The position numbers and the translations under genes were made by a program. The notes under the pieces are model-generated. The model was not told the origin of the DNA. It saw nothing but the letters and a program-made list of their open reading frames with translations, and did no database searches. From Ruminococcus sp. (GTDB lineage: Bacteria > Bacillota > Clostridia > Oscillospirales > Ruminococcaceae), in contig JAETQO010000023.1 of assembly GCA_021770655.1 (NCBI GenBank), positions 1 through 64,000 of the forward strand: a DNA stretch of 64,000 nucleotides, written 5' to 3'. Below are positions 44,821-53,833 of the stretch, one piece after another (the first letter of the stretch is position 1; each line of letters opens with the position of its first letter).

Positions 44821-45480
44821 ATTAAAGGCAAGCATAAAGCGGTATTTTTCCTTGCGCTCCTCGGCAGTCGCTCTGATATGCCGCTTGAATTCCTCATAAC
44901 GAATGACCATATCGTTTTCCTCTGCAAACTTTCTTATCTTTTCCGCTATCCTCAGCGAATAACACAGGTCTATCGCAAAAACTCCGTAAAAAAAGCCTAT
45001 GAAAAAGGAGAAAACCAGATTATTTGACAGCCACTCCAGCGCATTCAGTATATACGGATGTATGAGAAAATAATATACTGCGCCGAGTATTGCCCAGATA
45101 GTCGAAAACAAGGGACAGATTATCCCCTTGTAATTGAACTTGTTATCGCTGTAATCCCAGAGCTTAACGTGCATTCTGATTATAAATATCTCTCCTGCCG
45201 CAAGCTCGATAAGCGTCATCGCCACTGCCATTGCCGCAAAAAGTATAAGCTTTTGCATCAGCATATTATCTATATGTATATATTTTTCCAGACCTGCCAG
45301 CAGATAAAGCGTACAAAGCCCGAATCCGTAAAGAGGAAGATAAGGTCCTATCAGAAAGCCTGGATTTATCCACTTCCGTTCCTTGTTGCAGGGCTGAAAA
45401 CGCCGATATATCACTTCTATCCCCCAGCCGATAATACAGCCAAGAAAGAACAGAAACCCTAAAACCAACATATTACTCAT
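44818..45480 (-). CDS. Putative ABC-transporter-permease-like membrane protein
   Basis: The 220-residue protein has about five membrane helices (LVLGFLFFLGCIIGWGIEVI at the N-terminus, with RKWINPGFLIGPYLPLYGFG). This matches the CmpB-type putative ABC permease family (PF06541-like). It has no ATPase partner here, so transport is not established. The end touches the 47-bp repeat. Confidence 0.75.
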   Translation of the reverse strand: MSNMLVLGFLFFLGCIIGWGIEVIYRRFQPCNKERKWINPGFLIGPYLPLYGFGLCTLYLLAGLEKYIHIDNMLMQKLILFAAMAVAMTLIELAAGEIFIIRMHVKLWDYSDNKFNYKGIICPLFSTIWAILGAVYYFLIHPYILNALEWLSNNLVFSFFIGFFYGVFAIDLCYSLRIAEKIRKFAEENDMVIRYEEFKRHIRATAEERKEKYRFMLAFN

Positions 45481-45947
45481 ATGCTATTTCCTTTCCTTAT
45501 TTTATGGTCAATGAAAAGTATAGCATAATCGACTGAGTTTTTCAAGCAAAAAATCAAGAAAATTTGATTTTTATCAAAACCTATAAAGTTAAAAACACCC
45601 ATATACATTTTAAAATATGTAAAATCTCCTACCTTATGTTTAAATTGCAATAATTATCTGTGTATCTTCCCCGCCGTAGGTTTGGGAAGATACACAAAAC
45701 AATCTCCGTCTGTAAAAATTGATTTCCGTGTAAACCTGTGACGGCTCGTTGACAGAAAGGGCTTATTATGTTAAAATATTTTAAGGTAACACCGCACAAC
45801 TATTGATGTTCAGGTGCTGAAGCTATCGGGACAAAATCCCGAACGGCAAAATGTTCGTAAATATTACACAAAAAATAAAGCTGAACTTTGTACATTATTT
45901 ACCCACAAAAACAGGGGAGCAAAATCGTATATAGTTCATCGAAGGGT
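45481..45947. other. Intergenic region with two repeat types
   Basis: The TGTGTATC palindrome copy B and one arm of the TTAAGG element (45781-45805) lie here, upstream of the sigma factor gene. No gene is seen. Confidence 0.6.
45659..45696. repeat. TGTGTATC palindromic repeat, copy B
   Basis: TGTGTATCTTCCC and GGGAAGATACACA are inverted arms. Similarity to the 53.2-kb copy continues for about 40 bases downstream (GTCTGTAAAAAT-GATTT). Confidence 0.8.
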
Positions 45948-46508
45948 GTGAAAACTTTGACCGACGACGAGTTCGATTTCAGAATGGAGCTGATTCTGGC
46001 AAACGACAAAAACGGTCTCAGGGAGATATACCAATGCTACGGCAGAATAATTTACGGTATAATGCTCGATATTGTAAAAAGTCCTCAGGACGCTGAGGAC
46101 TTGACGTCGGATTTCTTTCTGAGACTGTGGGAAACCGCAGGGCTGTATAAAAAGGGAACCGGGCATAAACGCTATCTCACCGTTATGGCGAAAAATCTGG
46201 CGCTGGATTTTATCAAAAAACGGCGGCGCGAGGTCTGTTCTCTTGACGACGATACCAAGGATCATACGGAACAGGCGGACAGCACACGGGTGGACGACAG
46301 CGTTATCGGCGGCATATCCTTTGACGAGGCTTTAAACAGGCTTAACAGCGACGAAAGGGAAATTCTCAGCATGAGGCTGGGCATGGAGCTTACCTTCCGG
46401 GAAATAAGCAAAATAATGAAAAAGCCTCTGGGTACTGTCACCTGGAAATATCGTCAAGCTGTCGCAAAGCTGAGAAAAACGGTAAAGGAGGACGGTATCT
46501 ATGGATAA
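45948..46508 (+). CDS. Sigma-70 family (ECF-like) sigma factor
   Basis: The GTG at 45948 or TTG at 45957 is the likely start because AAGGG lies just before; an upstream ATG at 45888 lacks a clear site. Region 2 (LREIYQCYGRIIYGIMLDIV, QDAEDLTSDFFLRLWE) and region 4 (LNSDEREILSMRLGMELTFR, GTVTWKYRQAVAKLR) are clear. Its end overlaps the next gene by eight bases, which encodes a membrane protein that may be its anti-sigma. Confidence 0.85.
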   Translation: MKTLTDDEFDFRMELILANDKNGLREIYQCYGRIIYGIMLDIVKSPQDAEDLTSDFFLRLWETAGLYKKGTGHKRYLTVMAKNLALDFIKKRRREVCSLDDDTKDHTEQADSTRVDDSVIGGISFDEALNRLNSDEREILSMRLGMELTFREISKIMKKPLGTVTWKYRQAVAKLRKTVKEDGIYG

Positions 46509-47367
46509 TAAAATTAAATATCTGTATAAAAAGCATATCCACGATAACGCTCCTGATATGGATAAGCTTTGGGACAGAATAGAAAAAGAAATAGACGGCA
46601 AAACGCAGAACGGCGGGAACGATCTTTCCCGCAATAAAAAAATAACACAGACAAAAAGAACAAAGAAAAGCTATAAGAAATTCACAGCGGCGGCCGCTTC
46701 ACTGCTGGTGATAATCGGAGGAATAAGCCTTTATGCCGACCTTTCCTCCACAATGAACAACGAAACGGGATCGAACAAAAACACATATACAAGCTCCGAG
46801 AACGATACGAACCATGACTATTCCGAAAACAATGATACAGTGGTAAGAGCGGATATGAGCTATGAACAGCTAAGTTTCAGCCGTACCGAAACCGCCGTAT
46901 ATAATTCGGAATACAAGGCGGCGGGCGACGAGTATTTCACAGAACAAAGCGTTCTTTCTCAGACCGACTGCTTTGCGGACGTTACAGTGCTTTCCGCAGA
47001 GCTTGGAACAGACAGCGCACAGTATACGCTGAAAATAAACAGACTTATTTCAAGATCAGGCGAGACAGAGGAAACGAACATTACCCTTCAAAGTTCAACT
47101 CCGTACATCTTGCAGGAAAACAGAGAATATTTCATTCCGCTGAGAAAAGAAAACAACGATTACTTTATCGTGTTTGAAAACGCTCCGCAGATAGAGATAA
47201 CGCTTGACAATGAAATTGTTTTCCAGAACGGCTGGAACAGCCTTACGGAAAACTCCGGTACTCTGAAAAAATCTCAGGCAAACCAAAACGATTATTACTA
47301 TGACCGTATGAGATACGCAGAGGAAAACGACCTTGAAAAGCTTATCGAGGAATGGAAAAGTCTTTAA
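46501..47367 (+). CDS. Putative anti-sigma membrane protein
   Basis: The 288-residue protein has a cytoplasmic N-terminus (residues 1-60, including DMDKLWDRIEKEIDGKT), one membrane helix (FTAAAASLLVIIGGISLYAD) and an outer domain of about 200 residues with no family recognised. Position directly after a sigma gene and topology argue for an anti-sigma role. A GGAGGACGG ribosome binding site precedes it. Confidence 0.7.
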   Translation: MDNKIKYLYKKHIHDNAPDMDKLWDRIEKEIDGKTQNGGNDLSRNKKITQTKRTKKSYKKFTAAAASLLVIIGGISLYADLSSTMNNETGSNKNTYTSSENDTNHDYSENNDTVVRADMSYEQLSFSRTETAVYNSEYKAAGDEYFTEQSVLSQTDCFADVTVLSAELGTDSAQYTLKINRLISRSGETEETNITLQSSTPYILQENREYFIPLRKENNDYFIVFENAPQIEITLDNEIVFQNGWNSLTENSGTLKKSQANQNDYYYDRMRYAEENDLEKLIEEWKSL

Positions 47368-47407
47368 CCGCAAAATAAGTCTGCGACTTTAACGGGAGAT
47401 GACATCT

Positions 47408-49087
47408 ATGAAAAACAAAAGAAGAACACATATAACAAAAGTTTTGGCGATCGCATTGACTCTTGCAATGACGTCTGCTGCCCTTGTCTCCTGCGGACAA
47501 AGCGAAAGCGGCGGAAACTACAAAGGCAATAAAAATGAATATCAGATGGGCGACGTTAATCAGAATATCGCAGGCGATAACCGCTATGAAACCAACGACG
47601 GAAAAATGAATACGGATGCGACTGCTGAAGAAGGATATAATACACAGCAGTATCCAAACACGGAGGAATACAATCACCTAACCGAAAACGGGTTCAAAAT
47701 GGTATCGGAAAATCCTCTCTCCACCTTCTCGACAGATGTTGACACAGCGTCCTATACCAACGTCCGCAGAATGATAAACGAAGGCTGGGAGATCGACCCC
47801 GACGCAGTAAGAACAGAAGAGTTCATCAACTATTTCAAGTACGACTATGAAAAGCCGACAGACGATGCGGTATCTATAACCACAGAGCTTTCAGACTGTC
47901 CATGGAACGACGAGGCAAAGCTTATGCTGGTAGGACTTCAGGCAAAAGAAGCCGAGGTTGAGGACGTTCCGACAAATCTGGTATTTCTCATTGACGTAAG
48001 CGGCTCTATGGAGGACGAAACCAAGCTGCCGCTGGTAAGAGAGGCTTTCTCAATGCTTTCTGGCACTCTTAAACCCAACGACAGAATATCCATAGTGACC
48101 TATGCGGGAAGTGATCAAGTCGTTCTCGAGGGCGAAAGCGGCGACAACAAAGATAAGATTTGCGACGCCCTCGATTCTCTGTCCGCAGGCGGCTCGACGG
48201 CCGGTGCGGCAGGAATAACCACGGCGTATGAGCTTGCGGAAAAATATTTCATAGAAGGCGGAAACAACAGAGTTCTCCTTGCTACCGACGGCGACCTTAA
48301 CGTTGGGCTTTCCACAGAGGAGGAGCTCACCGCGCTCATAGAAGAAAAAAGAGAATCCGGCGTGTTCCTGTCGGTTCTGGGCTTTGGCATGGGCAATTAC
48401 AAGGACAACAGACTTGAGGCTCTGGCAGACAACGGAAACGGAAACTACGCATACATCGACAGCCTTGATGAGGCTGAAAGAGTGCTTGTGACAGAGCTTA
48501 GCGGAACGCTTTTCACTGTTGCAAAGGACGCAAAGGTACAGGTCGAGTTCAACCCGTCAAACGTTTCGGCATACAGACTTGTGGGCTATGAAAACAGGCT
48601 CATGAACGACGAGGACTTTAACGACGACACTAAGGACGCCGGAGATATAGGTTCGGGACAGCAGGTAACGGCGCTTTATGAGATAATCCCCACAGAGGAC
48701 TGTTTGCGTAGCGGAAAAACAAGCTCGATCGATCTGAAATATCAGTCCGAGGATATACGACCCGAATTGGTTGAAGAAGGGGAAACAAAACTTGACGGCG
48801 AACTGCTTACCGTATCTATCAGATACAAGGAGCCCGACGCAGAGCAGAGCAAGCTTATCAAAAAAGCAGTCCTCTGCGATAATTACACCGCAGAACTCCC
48901 CGACAATCTTAAATTTGCCTGCGCAGTAGCGGAATTTTCAATGATACTCAGAAACAGCGAATATGTCAACGGAATATCGGCAGCCGATATACTCGACGAC
49001 ATGGAAAATAACGGCTACGGCGACGAGGACTTTATCGAACTGGTACGCACGTATGTACGCAGCGGGGATATTGGCCGGAACGACTAA
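47408..49087 (+). CDS. VWA-domain lipoprotein (YfbK-like)
   Basis: The start at 47408 (MKNKRRTHITKVLAIALTLA) is preceded by GGGAG. The lipobox is LVSC. A von Willebrand factor A domain follows a conserved N-terminal part (NPLSTFSTDVDTASYTNVRR), with the MIDAS motif DVSGSMED and ATDGDLNVG. The C-terminal DUF3520-like part contains YVNGISAADILDDM. Such proteins lie on the outer membrane surface side and bind metal-dependent ligands; the role is unknown. It closes the sigma/anti-sigma transcript. Confidence 0.88.
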   Translation: MKNKRRTHITKVLAIALTLAMTSAALVSCGQSESGGNYKGNKNEYQMGDVNQNIAGDNRYETNDGKMNTDATAEEGYNTQQYPNTEEYNHLTENGFKMVSENPLSTFSTDVDTASYTNVRRMINEGWEIDPDAVRTEEFINYFKYDYEKPTDDAVSITTELSDCPWNDEAKLMLVGLQAKEAEVEDVPTNLVFLIDVSGSMEDETKLPLVREAFSMLSGTLKPNDRISIVTYAGSDQVVLEGESGDNKDKICDALDSLSAGGSTAGAAGITTAYELAEKYFIEGGNNRVLLATDGDLNVGLSTEEELTALIEEKRESGVFLSVLGFGMGNYKDNRLEALADNGNGNYAYIDSLDEAERVLVTELSGTLFTVAKDAKVQVEFNPSNVSAYRLVGYENRLMNDEDFNDDTKDAGDIGSGQQVTALYEIIPTEDCLRSGKTSSIDLKYQSEDIRPELVEEGETKLDGELLTVSIRYKEPDAEQSKLIKKAVLCDNYTAELPDNLKFACAVAEFSMILRNSEYVNGISAADILDDMENNGYGDEDFIELVRTYVRSGDIGRND

Positions 49088-49208
49088 ACTGCTATGAAAA
49101 AATTTTAGCACGCTCCGACCGACCGACAAATCCTGCGGCAAAAAAAACAACTTACCCATTCTTCGTCCTGCCGCAAAACTTGAATATCCTCGCATAAAAC
49201 ACATCATC

Positions 49209-49241
49209 AAAGCGGATCGCTTTTCGGCGGTCCGCTTTTTG
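49209..49241 (+). terminator. Terminator after the VWA gene
   Basis: AAAGCGGA/TCCGCTTTTT stem with a U-tract, 120 bases beyond the stop. Confidence 0.75.
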
Positions 49242-49298
49242 TTACAGCCGGATTGTTTACCTGTTACCCCGCTTTTTTGACCGGTCGCTGAAAAGATA

Positions 49299-49327
49299 TT
49301 TACAAAATCCAAGTTTTATTCTATAAT
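49299..49327 (+). promoter_or_regulatory. Promoter of the LytTR gene
   Basis: TTTACA, 17 bases, TATAAT, about 22 bases before the GTG start. Confidence 0.7.
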
Positions 49328-49349
49328 GTAATTATCGGGGGGTGAGGGT

Positions 49350-49805
49350 GTGAAAATAAAGATCGAGATCGACGAAAGCGCAGAGGAGACCGAATTGACC
49401 ATACGGTGCAAAAAGCTTGACGAAAACGTTGAGAAAATCAAAAAAGCCGCCGAAAATATCGACAAGGAACCCGATATTGCTTTCTATAAAGATAACGTTC
49501 AATATTTCCCGCCGCTGGATTCGGTGCTGTTTTTTGAAACCTCCGATCCTGCGCTGTGCGCTCACACCGCCGACGACGTTTTTCAGGTAAAAGCAAAGCT
49601 TTACGAGCTTGAAAACCTGCTGCCCAGAAAGTTTGTAAGGGTGTCAAAATCTGCGATAGTGAACGTGCGAAGCGTTTATTCGGTGGAGAAAAACATCGCC
49701 TCCGCCAGTGTGATAAGCTTTGCGGGAACTCACAAGCAGGTGTTCGCTTCACGGAATTATTACAAGCTTCTCAAACAGCGTTTGGGTGAAAGGAGATTTT
49801 TATGA
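49350..49805 (+). CDS. LytTR-domain DNA-binding protein
   Basis: The GTG at 49350 follows GGGGGGTGAGG. The 151-residue protein has about 60 N-terminal residues without a receiver domain and then a LytTR domain (FETSDPALCAHTADDVFQVK, LPRKFVRVSKSAIVNVRSVY). It is a stand-alone regulator of the kind paired with a LiaF-like membrane protein, which follows with a 4-base overlap. Confidence 0.88.
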   Translation: MKIKIEIDESAEETELTIRCKKLDENVEKIKKAAENIDKEPDIAFYKDNVQYFPPLDSVLFFETSDPALCAHTADDVFQVKAKLYELENLLPRKFVRVSKSAIVNVRSVYSVEKNIASASVISFAGTHKQVFASRNYYKLLKQRLGERRFL

Positions 49806-50509
49806 ACAGAAAAAATTTGATCTGGGGATTGTTTTTTATCCTTACAGGCACAGCGGTGATACTTAATCAGACCGGACTGCTTGGGGGCGTAAGCGTTTGG
49901 AGCGTTATAATCGCACTGCTGCTTGTTCCGTCAATAGTCACAAGCGTCCGTCATCTTAACTTCTGGGGAATATTTTTCCCGCTGGCGATAATCGTCATAC
50001 TCTTCGACGATACTCTTGGGATCGAAAAGCTCACTCCGTGGCCTGTCCTCGGCGCGGCGCTGTTTCTGAGCATAGGCTTTTCGTTTATTTGCCCGTACCG
50101 CTATCGCTTCACACAAAATAAATGGAGCTCCCACAGCGTTGATAATCCGGCATGGGAAACCAGCTCCACCGACGGCGAATATGTCAAGATTTCTACCAAA
50201 TGCTCGGGCAGTATAAAGTACATTACTTCCAAAACATTAAAAGGCGTACAGATAGACTGCAAATGCGGAGGAATGGAAGTATATTTTGACGGCGCCGAGA
50301 TCGGCGGCGACAGCGCCGAGGTCATAATAAACGCCGTTTGTGCAGGCGTAGAGCTTTATGTTCCGAAAAGCTGGAACGTTCACATTGAAACCGACTGTAT
50401 ACTCGGCGCGGTAGACGAGTCTGGAGCGAAAAACAGCGAAAAGACAGGTAAGACGCTTGTGCTGAAGGGAAGAACAAAGCTTTCGGGCGTGGATGTTATA
50501 TACATTTGA
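49802..50509 (+). CDS. LiaF-like membrane protein
   Basis: The 235-residue protein has four short membrane helices in about the first 100 residues (LIWGLFFILTGTAVILNQTG, VIIALLLVPSIV) and a C-terminal beta-rich domain like LiaF/cell-wall-active antibiotic response proteins (GVQIDCKCGGMEVYFDGAEI). With the upstream LytTR gene it forms a frequent two-gene module, probably the membrane sensor or inhibitor. Confidence 0.8.
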   Translation: MNRKNLIWGLFFILTGTAVILNQTGLLGGVSVWSVIIALLLVPSIVTSVRHLNFWGIFFPLAIIVILFDDTLGIEKLTPWPVLGAALFLSIGFSFICPYRYRFTQNKWSSHSVDNPAWETSSTDGEYVKISTKCSGSIKYITSKTLKGVQIDCKCGGMEVYFDGAEIGGDSAEVIINAVCAGVELYVPKSWNVHIETDCILGAVDESGAKNSEKTGKTLVLKGRTKLSGVDVIYI

Positions 50510-50532
50510 CAACAAGCTTCCGAAAATGCAGC

Positions 50533-50574
50533 CGTCAAATATTTTGCCTGTTTCGTCAAATATTTTGCCTGTTT
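50533..50574. repeat. Tandem 21-bp repeat
   Basis: Two identical 21-base units (CGTCAAATATTTTGCCTGTT plus T) lie back to back just after the LiaF-like gene. Confidence 0.9.
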
Positions 50575-50639
50575 TTCGAAAAATAATGTGTAAATATACG
50601 AAATAAACAGCGGTGTACCGGTTACGCCGCTGTTTTCTC

Positions 50640-50668
50640 TTGACAAACCGAGTTAGTCGTGGTAAACT
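50640..50668 (+). promoter_or_regulatory. Upstream feo promoter
   Basis: TTGACA, 17 bases, TAAACT. Confidence 0.6.
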
Positions 50669-50697
50669 TATTTTGAAATGTAAAACCGTATACGTCG

Positions 50698-50713
50698 GTT
50701 AGCTTATTCTAAC
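50698..50713. promoter_or_regulatory. Candidate iron-regulator operator
   Basis: GTTAGCTTATTCTAAC is a palindrome with GTTAG/CTAAC arms lying between two feo promoters, reminiscent of DtxR/MntR-type boxes. This is by eye. Confidence 0.4.
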
Positions 50714-50721
50714 TGCGAATG

Positions 50722-50749
50722 TTGACGGATACGGTGAATATATTATACT
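50722..50749 (+). promoter_or_regulatory. Proximal feo promoter
   Basis: TTGACG, 16 bases, TATACT, 38 bases before feoA. Confidence 0.6.
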
Positions 50750-50786
50750 ATAGGCATAATGCCCTATGACAAACGGAGGTTGCGGT

Positions 50787-51029
50787 ATGACTTTAGACCG
50801 GCTTAAAATCGGAGAAACTGCGGTTATAAAAACAGTGGGCGGCGAAGGAGCGCTGAGACTGCGTCTGCTGGATATGGGACTTATCCCAAGAACTAAAGTA
50901 AAAATGCTGAAGCGTGCGCCAATGGGTGATCCGCTGGATATTATCGTAAGGGGATATGAGCTTACCCTCAGAGCAGATGACGCAAAGAACATAGAAATAG
51001 AACCGTTAACGGGAGGCGAAGAAAAGTGA
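50787..51029 (+). CDS. feoA: Ferrous iron transport protein FeoA
   Basis: The start at 50787 (MTLDRLKIGETAVIKTVGGE) follows GGAGG. The 80-residue SH3-like protein (LRLLDMGLIPRTKVKMLKRA) assists FeoB. Its stop overlaps feoB by four bases. Confidence 0.93.
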   Translation: MTLDRLKIGETAVIKTVGGEGALRLRLLDMGLIPRTKVKMLKRAPMGDPLDIIVRGYELTLRADDAKNIEIEPLTGGEEK

Positions 51030-53032
51030 TATTTGCTCTTGCAGGAAATCAGAACTGCGGAAAGACGACCCTTTTCAACGCACTTACAGGCTCTAACCAG
51101 CACGTCGGAAATTTTCCGGGAGTTACTGTAGACCAGAAGATAGGCGAAATAAAGGGACAGAAAAACTGCTCGGTGGTAGATCTGCCGGGAATCTATTCTC
51201 TCCGCCCATACACACAGGAGGAGATCGTTACAAGGGATTACATATTGAACGAAAGACCCGATGCAATAATCAATATAGTTGACGCGACAAATATAGAAAG
51301 AAATCTCTATCTTACCTTACAATTGCTTGAACTCAGAGTCCCGATGGTGCTTGCGCTCAATATGATGGACGAGGTAAGAGCCAACGGCGGAACTATAGAC
51401 GTCAAAATGATGGGCGACGCTCTGGGCATACCCGTTATCCCTGTAAGCGCCGCAAAGGGTGAGGGTATCTCCGACCTTATCGACAAGGCTGTCGAAACGG
51501 CAAGAAACAAAACAAAACCGATAGTTACCGACTTCTGTTCGGACGATTCCGCCGTTCACCGCTGTATACACGCAGTCGTTCACCTTATTATGGATCACGC
51601 AAACAGAGCGGGAATACCGCCCCGTTTCTGCGCCACAAAGCTAATCGAGGGAGATAAGAACATCGAGGAACAGCTTGCCCTCAACGATAACGAACTTGAA
51701 CTGCTTGAGCATTGTATCGTGGAAATGGAATCCGAATCACAATTTGACCGCAACGCCGCTCTGGCGGATATGCGCTACAGCTTTATCGAAAAGGTAATAG
51801 CTATAAGCGTGGTTAAATGTCATGAAAGCAAGGAGCATAAGCGAAGCGTTAAGATAGACAGGATCCTTACCGGAAAATATACCGCTATACCGGTATTTCT
51901 TGTCATAATGCTGTTGGTATTTTTCCTTACCTTCAACGTTATCGGTTCTGCATTGTCCGACTGGCTTTCACTTGGGATCGACAAGCTTACAGAGCTTGTC
52001 GACAGAGGACTTACCGCCTACGGAATAAATCCGGTGGTTCACAGTCTTATAATCGACGGCGTATTTGCGGGAGTGGGAAGTGTACTGAGCTTTCTCCCCA
52101 TAATCGTAACGCTGTTTTTCTTCCTGTCTATACTTGAAGATACGGGATATATGGCAAGAGTCGCCTTTGTAATGGACAAGCTGTTAAGAAAGATAGGTCT
52201 TTCGGGACGAAGCTTTGTGCCGATGCTCATAGGCTTCGGATGCTCGGTGCCTGCAATTATGGCGACAAGAACGCTGGTTTCGGACAGAGACAGAAAAATG
52301 ACCATTATGCTCACGCCGTACATGAGCTGTTCTGCAAAAATCCCGATATACGCCGTATTCTGCGCCGCCTTCTTTGAAAAATATCAGGCGCTTGTAATGA
52401 TCGGACTTTACGTTACGGGAATGATACTGGGCGTGATCGTTGCGCTTATCTTAAAGAATACGGCTTTCCGCGGAAATCCCGTACCTTTCGTAATGGAACT
52501 TCCGAACTACCGTCTGCCCTCCGCCAAGAGCGTTGCACTTCTCCTTTGGGATAAAGCAAAGGATTTTATCCAGAAAGCCTTTACGGTCATCTTCGTGGCA
52601 ACTATAATCATCTGGTTTTTGCAGACCTTCGACGCAAGACTGAACGTTGTAAAGAGTTCATCGGACAGCCTGCTTGCGCTCATCGGTCAATCTGTCTCTC
52701 CCATATTCAAGCCGCTGGGCTTTGCCGACTGGAGAGTCACCACTTCGCTGATCTCAGGCTTTTCCGCTAAGGAGGCTGTAGTCAGCACAATGGCAGTACT
52801 TATGAACACCAGCACCGCAGATCTGGGCGCTGCGCTTTCAGGCACATTCTCTGCCCTTTCCGCACTGAGTTTCCTTATATTCACTTTGCTGTATACTCCC
52901 TGCGTTGCCGCAGTTGCAACCATAAAAAGAGAGCTTAATTCCACACTGGCAACTATCGGCGTAGTAATAATGCAGTGCGCGGTAGCATGGCTTTGCGCCT
53001 GCGCGGTATATCAGATAGGATCATTGCTATGA
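51026..53032 (+). CDS. feoB: Ferrous iron transporter FeoB
   Basis: The 668-residue protein has an N-terminal G domain (GNQNCGKTTLFNALTGSNQH, VVDLPGIYSL, NMMDE) and a membrane part with gate motifs (GFGCSVPAIMATRTL, SCSAKIPIYAVF) and Fe2+ passage. It takes up Fe(II), the iron that the neighbouring hydrogenase/nitrogenase-like genes would need. Confidence 0.96.
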   Translation: MIFALAGNQNCGKTTLFNALTGSNQHVGNFPGVTVDQKIGEIKGQKNCSVVDLPGIYSLRPYTQEEIVTRDYILNERPDAIINIVDATNIERNLYLTLQLLELRVPMVLALNMMDEVRANGGTIDVKMMGDALGIPVIPVSAAKGEGISDLIDKAVETARNKTKPIVTDFCSDDSAVHRCIHAVVHLIMDHANRAGIPPRFCATKLIEGDKNIEEQLALNDNELELLEHCIVEMESESQFDRNAALADMRYSFIEKVIAISVVKCHESKEHKRSVKIDRILTGKYTAIPVFLVIMLLVFFLTFNVIGSALSDWLSLGIDKLTELVDRGLTAYGINPVVHSLIIDGVFAGVGSVLSFLPIIVTLFFFLSILEDTGYMARVAFVMDKLLRKIGLSGRSFVPMLIGFGCSVPAIMATRTLVSDRDRKMTIMLTPYMSCSAKIPIYAVFCAAFFEKYQALVMIGLYVTGMILGVIVALILKNTAFRGNPVPFVMELPNYRLPSAKSVALLLWDKAKDFIQKAFTVIFVATIIIWFLQTFDARLNVVKSSSDSLLALIGQSVSPIFKPLGFADWRVTTSLISGFSAKEAVVSTMAVLMNTSTADLGAALSGTFSALSALSFLIFTLLYTPCVAAVATIKRELNSTLATIGVVIMQCAVAWLCACAVYQIGSLL

Positions 53033-53193
53033 GCGTTCTTGACTGGGTGCTTATCGGACTCATCGCTTTGGGTACAGTCATGGCGGTAAGATCGCTGATA
53101 AAGCAGAAAAAATCGGGGAAATGCTGCGGCGGCTGTCAAGGCTGTGCATTTTCGGGAAAATGTTCAAAGAAAAGCGATTCAAAGCCTGAGTAA
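53029..53193 (+). CDS. FeoB-associated Cys-rich membrane protein
   Basis: The start at 53029 overlaps the feoB stop (ATGA). The 54-residue protein has one membrane helix (SVLDWVLIGLIALGTVMAVR) and a tail with CCGGCQGCAFSGKC. This is the small FeoB-associated family often found after feoB in Firmicutes. Confidence 0.85.
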   Translation: MSVLDWVLIGLIALGTVMAVRSLIKQKKSGKCCGGCQGCAFSGKCSKKSDSKPE

Positions 53194-53238
53194 CAGCGAA
53201 AGAATCAAATTTCCTAATTTTAAATCAAAATGCTTATT

Positions 53239-53274
53239 TGTGTATCCCCCTCCCTCCGGCGGGGAAGATACACA
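53239..53274. repeat. TGTGTATC palindromic repeat, copy C
   Basis: TGTGTATCCCCCTCC and GGGGAAGATACACA are inverted arms, followed by the same 40-base tail as copy B, directly upstream of the hyd/nif-like promoter. Confidence 0.8.
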
Positions 53275-53328
53275 AAACAAACTCTGTCTGTAAAAATCGA
53301 TTTTCATGTGAAACAACAGCGTTTGTAA

Positions 53329-53357
53329 TTGACTTTCCGACGAATTTGTGTTATCAT
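53329..53357 (+). promoter_or_regulatory. Promoter of the hyd/nif-like cluster
   Basis: TTGACT (53329-53334), 17 bases, TATCAT (53352-53357) lies about 68 bases before the first gene. It is the only clear promoter seen before the run of tightly packed genes to 64 kb. Confidence 0.65.
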
Positions 53358-53424
53358 ATAAATAACATCAAAAGCTTTTGTATATTGTGTGCAAAATATC
53401 TGAAATAACGTTTGGAGGACGCCA

Positions 53425-53670
53425 ATGGACACACGGGTGGCAATAATCGCTATTATCGCCCACGGCAGCGGCTCTGCGCAGGAAATAAATGCCCTGCTTC
53501 ACGATTACGCCGACTATATAATCGGCAGAATGGGACTTCCCTATAGGGAAAAAGAAATGAACATAATAAGCGTCGCAATAGACGCGCCGCAGGATAAAAT
53601 AAATACTCTTGCGGGCAGGATAGGACGTATCGAAGGCGTTACGGCAAAGATACTCTACTCCCCCGCATAA
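53425..53670 (+). CDS. TM1266-like iron-only hydrogenase-associated protein
   Basis: The 81-residue protein begins MDTRVAIIAIIAHGSGSAQE and contains LLHDYADYIIGRMGLPYREK, with a ferredoxin-like ACT-type fold. Proteins of this family (TM1266, NikR-like regulators of the iron-only hydrogenase system) are found almost only next to hydE/hydF/hydG. Here it heads the cluster, so a regulatory or sensing role for the cluster is inferred. A TTGGAGGACGCC ribosome binding site precedes the ATG. Confidence 0.8.
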   Translation: MDTRVAIIAIIAHGSGSAQEINALLHDYADYIIGRMGLPYREKEMNIISVAIDAPQDKINTLAGRIGRIEGVTAKILYSPA

Positions 53671-53833
53671 GTTGGTTTTACCTGATCAATCAAATAGACA
53701 TAATGCCCCTAACGTCGAAAACAAAGCGCAAATGCCTTTCTTTAAGACGAAAGTATGACAGACTTTTTTTTACGCTGTGCGCAAAAGCCGTATCTTTCAG
53801 GGGTATGGCTTATTTTTTATGGAGGAAAAACTT

